DNA of 64,000 bases. Source: Elysia crispata (Eukaryota > Mollusca > Gastropoda > Plakobranchidae). The DNA is taken from positions 470,001 to 534,000 of the forward strand of contig JAWDGP010006875.1 of NCBI GenBank assembly GCA_033675545.1. Direction: 5' to 3'. The notes below the pieces were generated by a model, which ran no database searches, was not told the origin of the DNA, and saw only the letters and a list, made by a program, of their open reading frames with translations. Positions 10,976 to 25,900 of this stretch are shown piece after piece. The translations under genes were made by a program, and so were the position numbers. Numbering within the stretch: the first letter of the stretch is position 1; each line of letters begins with the position of its first letter.

Positions 10976-13900
10976 GTGGATGTTTAGTCTTCTTTGGGAT
11001 ATTAATTTACTATGAAAATGTTTTTTCATGATTTTTATATTGATAATTTTCATGTCCAGAATATATGATTTGTACTTTTGATGTTTTTTTATTCATAAGG
11101 TTAGTTTTTTTAGTAAAATTTTCCTCTTCATGTTTGATTTTAGAGATGTTCTTCTTAATTCATCATGGAATAATTGAATTGTCAAGGAGATATACCTCAA
11201 TATGATATTAGTCAAAAGGTCTAGCTCTTTGAAATCTCCATTAAAATATTTATAAATCTTTAAAAATTAGTAGTAAGTCTTGTTCATGACCTGACCATGT
11301 CTTGAAAATTAGTGTTGAATCTTGTTCATTACATATACAGATATCGATGCAGATCAAAGTTAAAAGAGAAGACAAATTTTCAACTCATGTCTCTTGTTAC
11401 CACACAGGTATGCTTTCTATGATGGTCCCCCTTTTGCCACTGGCTTGCCCCATTATGGTCACATTCTTGCTGGTACAATCAAAGATGTTGTAACGCGTTG
11501 GGCCTACCAGAGTGGATTTCATGTGGACCGGAGATTTGGCTGGGACTGCCATGGGTTACCAGTCGTGAGTTTCATCAATTGAATTTAGCCGGAGTTCTGA
11601 TTCTTTGTCACCATTATTTATTTTCTTTTTTTTTGTGTTTTACAAAGAGTTGGTTTTATTTTTATTCTGTAAGAAAAGTATTTATTTTTCCTTTTTCACA
11701 GAGTCACACAGGCAAAAGTTATTTGAAAGTATATGGTTAAAATTTTAAAGCTTGTTTTATATTCATACAAGACGGATTTAATTTGCAGACAGATCAAGCT
11801 AACTGAATTATAATTATCCTGGTTTTTTTTTGGTTTTTTTTTTTTGTAAATTTTAAGATTGCCTTCATTGAAGAAGTACCAGGTATTGTTTTTATTATGA
11901 TCATAGTAATAATTATTTAGGGTATTATTTTGTCAATATTTATTCTTCATTTAACACCCCCCCCCCCCACTCTTTTTTTTTTTTTAAAGGAATTTGAAAT
12001 CGATAAGAAGTTGGGTATCACTGGACCAGATGATGTGGCTAAAATGGGGATTGCAAACTACAACAACGAATGTCGTCAGATTGTTCAAAGATACAGCAGT
12101 GATTGGAGGGTATGCTGTCTCTATTCATTTTAACCCCTTGAGTGCCCTACCCCGAGCCTCACTCGGGGAACAATGGCGACCCTGTGTGCCTATGCCCCGA
12201 ACCTCACTCGGGGTAATTTCGTCATCGATTTTTTACTATAAAATGGGAGAATACTGGTTTGGGAATAGCACTGAGTATTACTACAGTGGTTTCCCCTTGA
12301 CCAGAACTGCATTTGTTTGGAAAACTTTGCGAAACTTTTTTTTTATGAATTTTATTCATACTTCTGATAGAGAGAAGATAGCGTCCTAGTTTTGCCACTC
12401 AGCCATGGCTGCTCAGCAAAGGTTTAGGCCTTGTTTATCAACTTCACAGGCTCTTTTGGAAATGTTGAACGATGCTGATAGCAATGATGAAGATCTTTAC
12501 GATGGTAATGAACCTGAAGATGAAGATTTAGACCTAGAATTAGATCTAGATCAGCTGTCAGTGCCTCGAATTCTCCGAGATTATCACAATGACAGTGATG
12601 ATGAACCAGGACCTTCAAACGTTAGACCCAGGTCTAGGTCTAGATCTAGATCTACCTCTCGTGGGGATTCTCCTGTTATAGGTGTAGATATAGAAGATAG
12701 TGACAATTATGAACCTCCTACTGCAAGGAGAAGAATAAAAGATATGAGGTAAAATAAGAGAGTTATGGCCAAATTTCAGATATAGGTCTATATATAGTAA
12801 TTTACTCCCCGGCACAGGGCGTTACAAACCCACCGGCAGTCAAGGGGTTAAAAACTGCAAAAGCAGTTTCAGAAATTTGTAGTCAGCAGCAGGCATTTTT
12901 AAATTTTTTCAGCAAGTTTTGTTTTCAATTTTGTCTTGAAATGATTTTTGAATTGTCCTTTTTTTTGTTTTTTTTTTGCATGAAGGGCACAAATTAAACT
13001 GTCATGTTTAGTTTCTTTTAAGAATGCTGGCAAGGTAAATCTTTGCCTGGATGTAAAAAAGAGAATTTATATAGTCAAAAATAAATTTCTAGCAGAAAAT
13101 TCCAATAAGCACATGATTAAATCTGCACTTATGGCTAACAGACCAGTTCTTGCTTAAAAGGGATGACTTGCCTTTTTGCCATTTTTACGATATTTTCACT
13201 GTCGTGTAGTTAGATGCTTAGATTCTTATATTAAAAATAATCTATTATATAAACATACAAATGATATGTAGATTCTTTTCCAAGAGATAACCTTCTGTGA
13301 AAAATTTAGTAGTCTACATTAAAATCTAGAGAACCTCAAGAGTCACCTTGTATTATATAGTATGAAATTTTCACATTAGGCCAAAGAGGTGCCAATCTGA
13401 TTTAGGCGGCATAGTAATTAGTATGCCTGAAAAGTTCAAATAAGAAGTAAAAAGATGATTAACTTAGTCATAACTGGTCATTGCTTCCACATCTCGTAAA
13501 ATTTCAAGAAAACAAAAGTTAAACAGAACTATCCTTAGATATTTTACTTTTATCCTTGACATGATTAAAAACTCAGGCCTTCATATTCTGTTCCAAGGTA
13601 TTTTGTCATGATTTTGAGGTACCTCTTTGTATTCTTTAGCAACATGATGAAAGTTTTTTTTATATAAGACAATGTCTGTTTAGAATATGTCAGATGTATA
13701 GCGTTGGAAAGTCTTACGGGAAACTGATCAGTCTCTCTCTCTGTTTCTCCCATGTTTTAGGAGATAATGGGACGCTTGGCACGATGGATTGATTTTGACA
13801 ACGATTATAAAACAATGAATGCAAGTTTCATGGAATCAGTTTGGTGGGTCTTCAAGCAACTTTACTTCAAGGGACTTGTTTACAAAGGTTATAAGGCAAG

Positions 13901-16900
13901 TTACTCTTACTTATTCGCTGTTGTATTTTTTCTAAAAATAATTTTTTTAAATTATGTAATTCTCACAGTGTAAATATGTAAAGATTCAGGATAGGCATTT
14001 CAAATTTTTTAAATTTAATATCTATTTTATAAATTTATTTCCAGCTTGGTATTATAACTTGCTTTTACTTTTAGTTATGTTAAAAGTCCAATTCAGAAAA
14101 CACGCTCATTCAGCTAAAAAAATAAAATTAAGTTTAACCTTGAAGAGATTCAATGCCTGGTTTCAGCTTTGAAATCAAATCAATAATATTTTTTTGCTTT
14201 CCTTACACGGTTTTGATACACAATGCTTTATTCTTTCTAAACAGGTGATGCCATTTTCTACAGCTTGCAACACACCTCTCTCCAACTTTGAGGCTGGGCA
14301 AAACTACAAAGATGTTGTCGATCCATCAGGTAAATTTAAAGTTTTGTGTTAAATGGCAGCCACAGCTATTAAAAAATCATGAAAAGTGGCCCTTTAGTTG
14401 TTTTTTAAGGCATACCTGAGATATCCGCCAGCAATGGTAATTTATCATCTGTCAGGTCAAACGCAACAAACTTAGGGTATGACAAACTTTTTAAAGTGTC
14501 GGCATTACCTGTGATTCTCCAGATTCATAATTTTCATCAAATTTTATATGGCTAAATCATTGCTACTACTTTCTCAAATTTTTCTGTACTTGGATTCATT
14601 CTTAAGCCCAAGTTTTCACCAATTTCAATACAACTTTCACCATAAATAGATAAGATTCGTTTAAATTATGCTAAAATGTTCACGTTGCAATCAAAGAAAT
14701 GCTGGAGTTATAATTATGACAATGGTTATGTTTGCGAATGAATTTGTCAGAAACAGAACAGTGTTTGTACTCTAAAACCATTTTATTGTATAAAAATAAT
14801 ATTTATGAATGCTTGGAGAAACGTTCAACCGCAATGAGTCTTTGTTAATTTTATAAGATAAAAAAAAACCCTTGGCATAATCATACAAACTAAGGGTCCT
14901 TGGCTTATCGCTGCAGATTATAATTACTCAAGATTTAGAATGAGACCTCTGAGTAAACTGAGGTCTAAAGTGGCTAGCTTTGTGAAATGTTTTTTATTTG
15001 AAACTTAAATGAGGGAGGCTAAAAATCAATAGTCTCACCCCTTTTGCCATTTGGAATGTTTAATGTTCAACACATTAATGAAACTCTGGCAAAATTTAAT
15101 CTTGAATATTCTTCCAAAAGCTTCAATTGGCGTCATTTAAAGCTGCCATCCCTGTAATTAAGTATGGCTGCTATCAAATTCATGGGCATCAATACCGCTG
15201 TTCATTTCTTTCAATTTAAGAAATAAATCATCTTATTTTTTTTACAACCTTGAATAAATATGGTACCTTCACACTATATGCTATTGGTTAACATTGATAT
15301 ACACAGTGGGAATAAACACATGTTTGAACATTTAATGTGATGCATAGCGCGTCTTTAACACCGCAGCGCAAAATTATGAATCCCATTTCCACACGGCAAT
15401 CGACCTCAGGACCTGATCAGGTTAGTGGGTACAGGTGGCGGGTAGGTGACAAAGTAAAGAACTGCTGCTCAACAACTGTTCAGTATATCATGAGGATATT
15501 TCAGAGGGTCAATCAGGGAAAACAAGTTTAAACCTCTGCATCAGTGATGTATTGATTTAATTTGAAATACTTTTGAAGCACGGGTCAGCTAAGATGTGGA
15601 TAAAAACAACTGTTACCACATTATTACAAATGAGTCACTGCTCTTATCTTCTTTGTTTCAAGGGGTCTGGACATTTTTAAATGCAGATACAAGGGAAATC
15701 ATGCTGTTTTTTTTTTAATTCTCATTCAATCTTCCAATTTATCAAGTTAAATTTTGTACTTCATTAATTCATTAAATATGACCTTAACTTTATTTTTTCA
15801 TCCCATGTGCATTCGACAGTCTTAGTTGTAAAATAAATTTTGATATATTTTTACCATAAACATGGTAAATATCCTAAGATCAGGTTGATTTTGGGTTGTT
15901 TCAAAGAAAAAAGGTTAAGATCTCATTTGTGATCTGGTCAGTTGCTTAAATCATATCAAAATGACATATTGACTCTCAAGAGATTCAAAGGTTTTATGTT
16001 TTTTGATGTCGCAAGACAAATATGTTTATTAAGATATGCAACTTTGCAGTCTTTAATTACATTCAAATAATTGTGTTTATATATGTTTGTTGTGTTTTTT
16101 TCAATCTCTATATCCAGTGATTGTGAGTTTTCCCTTAGTGAATGAGCCTGATGTTGCCATTCTGGCCTGGACCACAACACCTTGGACACTGCCAAGCAAC
16201 TTGGGCCTCTGTGCTCACCCCGAGCATATATATGTTAAAGTCAAGGGTAAGAACTTGTTCTTTGTCAGTCAAAAGCAGTAGTCTGTATTGCTGGATTTGT
16301 TTTCTTGGGTCAAGTATGGTAGGCTTTTAGTGTTTGTTCATGGAGTTCAGAACCCAGATGGTAAGTGTACTTCAAGATGGACCCAAATGTGATGTTGACT
16401 TAGGCTAAGTTCCGTACGAGTGACATGGCAGGTGAACAATGAGACTTGAATATAGTAGTGTTAAGTCTGTTTTGATTTTAAGACAATATGGTGAATTAGG
16501 ATTTTTAGGTGCCTGCTTAGAACGGTCTATAGGTTTTTGCATGTAATTTTATAGTAAAAAGATATTTATGTGTGTCTACATTTTTTTTCTTCATCTAATT
16601 TTGCATTTAAGTATATCTTTTTAGTACGTTTCAATGCTTTTTCCTTTCCAGCTTAGTTCTATTTTTAAATGTTGTGTTCCATGCAAATGGTGAAATCACC
16701 AGTTATTTTTCCCTGCTTTTCTCCTTATTAGAAGTGTCATCTGGAAAAGTGTATATCCTAATGGAGATGAGACTGTCTGCACTCTACAAATCTGAAGAGG
16801 AATACAAAGTTTTGGACAGGTAGATCTTCACCTTTTGAAAAACCTTTAATTGTTGTCAGAGTTGTTTCCATTTTTTTTTCTGTCCAGCTTCCTCTTCCTA

Positions 16901-19900
16901 AAAACAGAAATTTTTTTGGCCATATGGCCCCTACAACTCCCTTTAATTGAACATCGGCTTCTGTCTCAGGTTCATTTGAATGTGCCACTAACATCTTATC
17001 TTGCATATGGAGTGAAAAAAAGCTCTTAGGTTAAGGTTTCTAAATTAAAAACTCTCTATAGCGGCAACATTCTTTTTTTTTAAATATATTATAGTACTTG
17101 CATTTTAGCCCTGGCATATAAACTATAGGGACTTTTCTTTAAACTCGGGTAGAGCTAAAGGATAACTGCTGGAACAAGATCATTGCACTAAGAGCCAGCC
17201 TATTTAACAAAGCACTGCCACATCTAGGCGATAGCTAGCGTCAAGGAGAAATCTAAATATATGGAAACTACAATGCAAAGTGTTTATATTACAACTAGTC
17301 AAAATAAATCTATGAAATTCTGTTACACAAAACAGTTCACGCATTATAAAGCATCATATACCATTTATAGATCAGGCCTGCACTAAATCATAAGATCTTT
17401 GAGTCTTCATAGCAATCCTTAATAATTAAGCAAGGTGAATCTGTGACCTAGAAAGCTTTTTGTGTGCTTGTATTGCAATTTGACTGTGTTTATATAGCTT
17501 GTTCTTTGCAAAATGACTTGTGGCAAGAATGAACTATCCAAACTTTTCAAATTAAACTGAAACTTTTTTCAAACCTAAGAAAACTGCTCAAGGTGATTTT
17601 TTCCCCTGATCTGTTTTATTTTTCAGGTTTCCAGGGAAAAATCTGGAGGGCTTGAAGTATGTGCCTCTGTTTGAATATTTTATTGAGGTAAGTTATCTTT
17701 TGCTAAGTTTGATGCATCAATCAATTATTTATTTTACATCAAAAGCAGTTTGGGTAACTATTTTTAGACGGAATGTGAATTTTTGTTTACACTAGATTTG
17801 ATTTTAAATGTATACTATTTTTTTTTTCAGTTTGAGAAAAAGACAAATGCTTTCAGAGTTTTGACTGATACATATGTCACAACTGAAGCTGGAACGGGCA
17901 TCGTCCATCAGGCCCCATACTTTGGTGAGGTAAGAAACTCATAAGCATTCCTCAAGCTATAAAATACAGACTTACATAAAAAAAAGATATAGTCTCTACT
18001 TCTAGTTACATCAAAAGCATACATGCTGCTATAACTAGTCCACATATCAAATGGTAAATCTCACACAGGTAACTTTTTTTGTTCATAATAAAAGACATTC
18101 TTAAATTAGAATGAAGACGATGAAGGTAGAGGTGATGACAAAGGTATCATAAAGGTATCGTTTTTTTCCCTCCTATTAAACAAAAATTATTAAATTTAAG
18201 GTAGAGGAAATGACATGTCCAGATCAGAAAAAAAAACTGGATGGCTGGGAAATTATTGTCACAGAGAGATAAAATTTTGTAAAGTGGTTTTAGAGGTTAT
18301 GTACATAATGCAAACCATCATTATAGCTAAAAATGACAATAACCAGATGCATCCTGTTCTCCAAAACACTTATTGTTCAATGATAAAATTTTGACTCTAA
18401 AGATCTTGCTGCAGAATAGAAATATGGTATTTTGAAGAAAAAAAAAGATTCAGCTTCCATGTTTACCCACAGACAATCTTTTCTCAAGCTTTTTCAAAAT
18501 GTTTCTGTGATTGTTAACAGGATGATCAAAGAGTGTGTCTCAACAATGGAATCATAACTAAAGACATGAAAATGATCTGTCCTGTTGATGCAAGTGGGAA
18601 ATTCACAGATGAGGTGACCCACTTCAAAGGCATGTATATAAAGGTAAGTTGGTTGTCATTTAGAGAAAGACATTGTATCTTTATTGTATCTTTGTTGGGC
18701 AATTTTCGAATGGAACTGTTGCTTCATCAAGCCCAGGTGAATAAGACAAATTGCCCTTATTGATGACAAGAGCTTGAAATATTCGATTAGACACAGCTTA
18801 TCATAATCTTGCTTGTGAGCAAAATGCAAACATTCTGTTCCACTCTTTTTATTCTTATATTCATTTCTTTTTTTCAGAAACAAATTTCAACAAGTAGATA
18901 TGATAAACCTCTATTGCCTTTATTTGTTTATCCAGGAGGCTGACAAAGAAATAGTGAAACATTTAAAGGCCAAGGGGAGACTTGTTCACAGCACAAGCTT
19001 CAAACATAGCTACCCTTTCTGTTGGAGGTTAGAGAATTGGTTAAGCTGCATACTTCTTAACTTCACAAATAATTATGACAGTAGTGGATGTGTTTCCTTT
19101 AAATCTATTTTTTAAGGATATATTTGTGAGGCACCTGGAATGATTCATGCACAATTTGCTAAACAGTTTTTATTTACAGCCTTTTTAAGATAGAAATTAG
19201 TTATTTGGTGGTCCTTTCCTCAAAATCATTAAACTGAAGTAGCTTTGGCCTTGGAAAAACTGCAGTTCAGATATTGTTTTCTACACTTTTCTGGGAAGCA
19301 GAAACTCACTTTCATATAGTTCTAAAGACTCAAAAGATCAAATTTTCAACGTTTGTCTGATACTCCTTGGTTGCCTCACATAATTATATTTCCAAAGTAA
19401 ATATCTTAAACACAGAAATGAAATTTATATGTCAGTTACTTTGGAGAGTAAAGCAGATTGGTGATCTAAACCTTTTCTGAGCCCAAAGGAGTGAGAAAAA
19501 AAAGTCAAATTTTAACTATTCATATTTTAGGAATTTTTTTTCTCTCTTTTTTTATAGTTAAAAGTTTCTAAAAGACCTGGTCCGGAAACTGAATCTTAAG
19601 TGTTTCTTAACTACCCTCACCAGATCTGAAACACCGCTGATCTACAAGGCAGTGCCAAGCTGGTTTGTAAGAGTTCAGCATGCAGCAGACAAGCTGTTGG
19701 CCTCCACTAAAGAAACCTATTGGTAAGTCGTTTTTTTTCTCTTTTTTTTTTTTTGTTACTCAATTTTCATTGTTGCAATTTTGAAGAAGAAATATTTGAC
19801 AGCTCATAAAGTCAAACAGACCTACTGATATGAATACCTATTCATAAATTAAGGTCAAATTTATCCAATTGTAAGCCTCACTTAATTTTATATAATTGAT

Positions 19901-22900
19901 GAACATTGGAGCTAAAAAATAGTAGAGGTTTTAAACTAATCAAATGAGTTATCACTGACTGAAATTGAATGTTGCAGTAGAGCTTAATGAATAGTTGCTA
20001 AGCCCAGTAAAAAAAAAATTAGTGCAGCTCTAAAATCTACAAAACAATACACAGCATATACACTTTCGGCTTTGTGCTTTTATCAGACTCAAAACAAATA
20101 AGAACAGGAAATAAAACATCAAAGGATAAATTGAAACTTAAAAAGTGTAAAATTAAGATAGTGGATGGATATTTGAAAACATCCCAGATGCAGATGGTAA
20201 GTATTAGGATTGTAACTAAAAACAGACAATTGCTTTTTCCTGTTTGCATTTTGTGTGGCTCATAAAATATTTTATAGAAAAGGTATAGGTTTGAGATTGC
20301 AACAACAATTATTATGGTCTCAATTTATGTATTTTATTTTACCTTCTTTTTTTTTGTATATTTTAAAATCTGGATTACTTTAGTTGTTGCATTGAATGAT
20401 TTTTTTTTCACTCTTGGAAGCTATACATTCCAGTGATGGAATGTAAAAGAAAAAATGTTGCATCCTCACTGCATAAATTGGTACACTCAGGCCTCACAAT
20501 TTTCTGCGGAAATCCATCGTTGAAATTCCGTGGATGGAAGGAAACCAAATATTTTCAGCGATAAACTGGTTTTTCGAAACTAAAAAAGCCGGCTGCAATC
20601 GCTATCCGAGTAAACTTGAAATCCTTGGTATGGTAAACTCAACATTTTCCATAAGCATCTCTTTGTCACAATCCCAAACATGAAGTCTGCGGAATAGTGT
20701 ATTCGGCACTTTCCTTAACACTTAGTTCCTGATATTGCTGCCGCCGACGTTTCCATGAAGAATTGTAATTTCAATAAATTTTAGATTTAGAACCTTCCTG
20801 AACATTTTCAAACCACATTTTAATCTTGACAAAGTTCCTTGTTTTGTTTACACTTGAGATATAGCAGCATAGACCTAGAGATCAAGAGGGATGGGCTGGA
20901 AAACAAATAAATACGATGGGCCTGTAGACGTATCATACAAGCACTGAGCGGTAAATGCACATAATTATACAAAATCTACTTCTGGCTCTACGGCTTCGGT
21001 TCAAATGCTATTTTTTTTTTACTGTCGACCCACATTGTTTGCTTTTCCTCAGCACCAGCGAGGAGGTGCAAAATTTTTTATTATACGTGAGGGATTTTCA
21101 ATCTCTGTATACGATATGAGAAACATAACATGTCAAGACAATATATTCTGATATAGCCTGCCTTTTGATTAAGATGTTGAGAGTGAGATCTACAGTTGGG
21201 AGGACTTAAACTCAATTCCAGATCTAATAAAACATCTGCACATAGGTAAAACAACAGAGCTAGAAATCACGAAATTAGCGGCACCTAAACTTGATGTCAA
21301 ATTTAAGCACCAGCTCCAACGTCTGGTTTTAGATCCAGGAGTCAGTTCTTACCATGGCACTTCGACAGCTGAATAGAACAGAGGAGGCTTTGGTCAAAGA
21401 AGTAGACAGTGAATTGAAGTCAGGAATAAGTTAAACTTTAAGCGATTATTGTGGAAGATAAAGGTGAAAAACATGACTGTTCATACTGGTTATAACATTA
21501 AAAAAAAACAAAAAAACAGCTCTCTGCACTCTTCGTAATGTTGTCACTTATGGAGGAAGAGGCAAGGTGGTCATGAAAGATCACATCATCACAGATGCTA
21601 ACGTTAAAATTGTTGAGACTGAAAGAGATGATTATGACTTAGGAAGTTTCACTGGAAAGAAAGATAAGCTTTTGCCTTTATTTAAAAAGTCAAAGTAGCC
21701 TGCCAGCTCATGTTAGGATGAAAGTCACCAGTCTTCAGCACCTGCCAGTAAACCACTTAAGGCTTAACCCATCATCCCAGTGACAGACTGTGCTGCAACA
21801 TTGGAAGCAGTGATATTTTTTTGTTTTGGCTGAAAATTAAATGCTCCATACCCTTGACCCGGTGTTGGCCGACTTAGCTAGAGCCTGCAGTCTAGATCTC
21901 AAAGTGTTAGTTTAGGTTCATTTATGTTCATCGTCCACAGCTTGGAAATTAAAATGGAATAGCAAAGATAATAATGGAGCAGCTGGTTTTAGATCTTCGA
22001 TGTAATCCTTTTTTCATTAAATAGTGTCTCCCAGTTGTGATTCAAAACACTCAAATAGAACTGATTGTAGCAGCAAAGAAAACTTAACGCTTTTTCATTG
22101 GCATTAGTACAATTAGAGGAAAAATTCATGTGACACTAGTGTAAAGAACAAGATAAGTTTGGCTCAAAAAAGACCTTTGATAAAGCAGCAATTTTTTTCC
22201 TAATTTTAGTTTAAAAAAAACCCAATCTTTCACCTACCCCTGACTGTGAAAGTGAGAGGGGCACTGACTAAAACAAGGCAAATGAGATTTTCTGCTCTGC
22301 CTTAAGCCCATGAATAAAATAACCCAGGGAAAAGTGAACTGTTCATGACTTTAACAATTTCAATTCAATAGTCATTTTCATACGAGATATGAATTTACAA
22401 AACTAGTTACTTTGATCGAATTCCTTTTTACTGGAACTGGGGTATGTTATCCAATGCTGTTTTTTTTTTTTTTTTTTTTTTTGGACTAATGGTATTGTTT
22501 GAAAAATTGATATCACCGCAGAACCCCTGATTTTCAGTGGTTGGGAAAATTGGGTGCTGTGACCCCTGTACACTTTATTGTCAATTCTTAATTTTTTAAA
22601 TTGCTCAAATTATAAAACTTAGTCAAATTGGCATAAAAATCCACTTCATTCAAATAATGATCTGTTAGCATTTGTCTCTCTAAGTTCAAATTTTTATTTT
22701 TTTTTAATTCAGAAGTAGTTTATCTTGACGGATAAGTAGTTTAAATTTTTTCATCTGTATTTGTGCTTCCAGGGTGCCAGAGTTTGTAAAAGAGAAAAGG
22801 TTCGGCAACTGGCTGAGAGAGGCTCGTGACTGGGCCATCTCTCGCAACCGATACTGGGGGACACCCATCCCTCTTTGGGTCAGTGATGATGGTGAGGAGG

Positions 22901-25900
22901 TGAGTGACATGTACTATCTAAATTTCTGTGAATAAACTTGCAGTATATTACTTTATGCTTTGGGCAAGCAGTATTTTGAGTATATTATTCTGTAATTATG
23001 ACATAAACAGATTTATTGTAGTAGAATCACGGAAGACCATCTGCTGTATTCTCTCAAAGTAAAACAAAAATCCCTTTCTTGAAACTTGTCTGATCATGTG
23101 CATTCATGTATATTTTGTTAAAGAGCTTTGTACAGCTTAGCTATCCTTATCAATCTGATCTTAAGGGATACATATTATAGTGTCTAAGCCCCTGAGGGCA
23201 TATCAAAATATCCAATCAATAGATATGATTATCACATTATGACATTTGGCTTCATGCACAGCTTGATGTAACTTTATTTCTTTATTCCTCTTCATATGTA
23301 GAAATCAGAAAATCAATACGGAGCTGTTTGTGAAAGAAAAAATATGCTTACTCTGTTAAGGTCTGTTTTTTTTTTCCAGTCATGTTTATATTTTTGTAAA
23401 AAAAAGCTATGGATGGTGCTTGAATTGACTGGAGCTGTTTTCTTAGCCTTATATTAAATGATGCTCATTTTCCATCAACCATATACTTTTCTTTTTTATA
23501 GAACTGTTGATGGTTAAAAGAAACTAAAAGCTTTTGTGTCACCTTCGAACCAACATTCCCTTTATGCTTTTCAAAGGCAAATATTGTTGAAGATTTAGAA
23601 AGTAATGATTATTGTTTCCTTGCTTTGTCATTATATGAGCTTTATATTTCATTGTGGATTAAAAAAGTATAACAACTTTCTGACGTCAGATCCAAGCCTA
23701 AAATAGTGAAGGGTTAAAAATCGTTGATCCTCTGCTCTATTATGCCCTCACAGGTGATTTGTGTTGGATCCATTGCTGAGTTAGAAGAACTCACTGGCAA
23801 AAAATTGACTGATCTTCACAGAGAATTGTAAGTGAAAATCTTCATCACAAGAAGAAAGCAGCATATAAGCACTGAAAGTTACTAGTCAAAGATTTTTCTA
23901 TCTTTCTTTCTAGTGGGGGATAAGATTACAGTCAAGGAAACTTAAGCCAGACTGCCCATAAGTTTGAATGCCCAAAGGAATTATGACCAGCATATTGTGC
24001 ATGAACAGGAAGTGAGCTTGAGTTCTCAGCTGCAGAGCTGATACTTCAATCTAGAACATGCCATATTTTGTTAGAAATGTAATGTCAATAGAAGGTTGCT
24101 TGTACTACTAAGACGAGTTTTGTTTTCTTTTAAGGAACAATTATTTAATGTAACCGATACCTATTTTGATCATTAGTGATTAATTTTTTTTTGTACATTC
24201 ATTTCAGAATAAATTTCTGTAATCTCTTTTTCTTTTCTTAAGTATTTCCCAAAAAAAACCTATGAATTTGAAAAGCATTAAAAGTGCACACTAGATGGAC
24301 TCCAGTAAAATTAAATAATGCCTCATATTTTTCTTTCCAGCGTGGATGAGCTAACAATTCCCTCCAAGACTGGACGTGGGGTATTGAGGCGTGTGCCAGA
24401 GGTTTTTGATTGCTGGTTTGAGTCTGGCTCCATGCCTTATGGCAAACTGCACTACCCATTTGAGGCACGCAAGGAGTTTGAGGAGAGTTTTCCAGCACAC
24501 TTTATAGCAGAGGGTATCGACCAGACCAGAGGATGGTAGGAACTTGAAATCTTGTAATGTTTCAGAAAACGTTTCAAACTCTTGGTGGATGACTGTTATA
24601 AATCTATTGAGCTACCAAATTTTTTTTTCTTGCATTGCAGATGTTTTTTTGTGTGAACCAAATTAGAAAAATTATTAGAATTATGTTGGTTTAAATATCA
24701 AGAAAGATCTCAAGGCGTTACGATTTTGGAGCAGGTAAAAGGTAGAAAGTGCAAAGTCAAAATAGAAAAATTTTGTTTTCTTTTACTCCAAACTTCTGCT
24801 GCAGGTCAATTTTACAATACTGATACGAAACCTTTAGGGTAGACCCACACTGACACCAGACCAGGCGATTTATTTCTGGCTGCACCACCCCCACAGCCAC
24901 CAGGACCAGACAGTCTGACAACACCGTCTTTTTAAAAAATGGCCTGCAGCAGGCGTAGAAAGTTGTTATTATTATTGTTGTTTAGAAGAAGACAGGCAAG
25001 GCAGGATAGACGTAGTTGGTTTTGGGTCCATCTTATACAACAAAGGAGGAAATCTCTTGGCGAGTTCCATCACTTACATCTTCAACTCGTCGGAGATAAT
25101 GAAAGATTCGTAAAATATTTTCCCATGAAACAAAGTTCTATCAACGAGTTGCTACAAATGTGCAGAGAAGCTTTAACAAAGGAGACAACTAATTTCAAGA
25201 AACTGGTTTCTCCAATCGAGCGACTCACTGTAACTGCCTGATTCAAAAAAGATCCCCAGCACCGACATAGAAGTGCTATAAGTGTTCCTTGGAGACGAGT
25301 CATTTTCTCAGTTTGAAAGTCTTATGCAACCCTTTCCACAGAGAGATTTAGGATACGAGAAACACATCTTCAACTGTAGACTGTTCAGAGCACAAAAGCA
25401 GATTAAGTGTGTTTTCAGGGTACTGTCCAGCAAGTGGAGAATTTTAAGAAAACCTATAGAAGTCTAAGCGGATTTTGCTACTGACATTGTTAAAGCAACC
25501 TGCATCCTGCACAACTAAATTCAGAACAGGGAACCTGAGAGAACAAATGAAATGGATATAATCGATACTTACCGGTATGTGCATTCACCCTTGTGGCTAC
25601 CTCAGCAAGATCTGACGGGACACAAACTGGAGATGGGATAGCAGGCAGAATTTCATTAATGAAATATTTCATATCACCAACAGGAAGCTTGTCGCGGCAG
25701 AAAAATATCTTGAGAGAGAGAGAGTTTACAGTATAATTATAGTTTGACGGATGGGTAATTTTTTAACAGATTTGATAATGCAACTTTTTTTTATAACTAG
25801 GTAAGCCAACCCATAACGGAGGGAACAACATTTTTGACCTGTTGTTCAGTCAGGAACTAAGCAGGCTAGTTCACAGTGGTGACAACTGGTAATGGGAAGA

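Noticed and set aside
13881..13890. GT donor upstream of the GC donor in IARS1 exon 5
   Set aside because: Splicing there would drop 8 nt and break the frame into exon 6, losing the conserved junction.
20470..22580. Whole-intron DNA transposon with ends near 20.48 and 22.56 kb
   Set aside because: The inverted similarity is patchy and no target duplication could be matched, so limits could not be supported.
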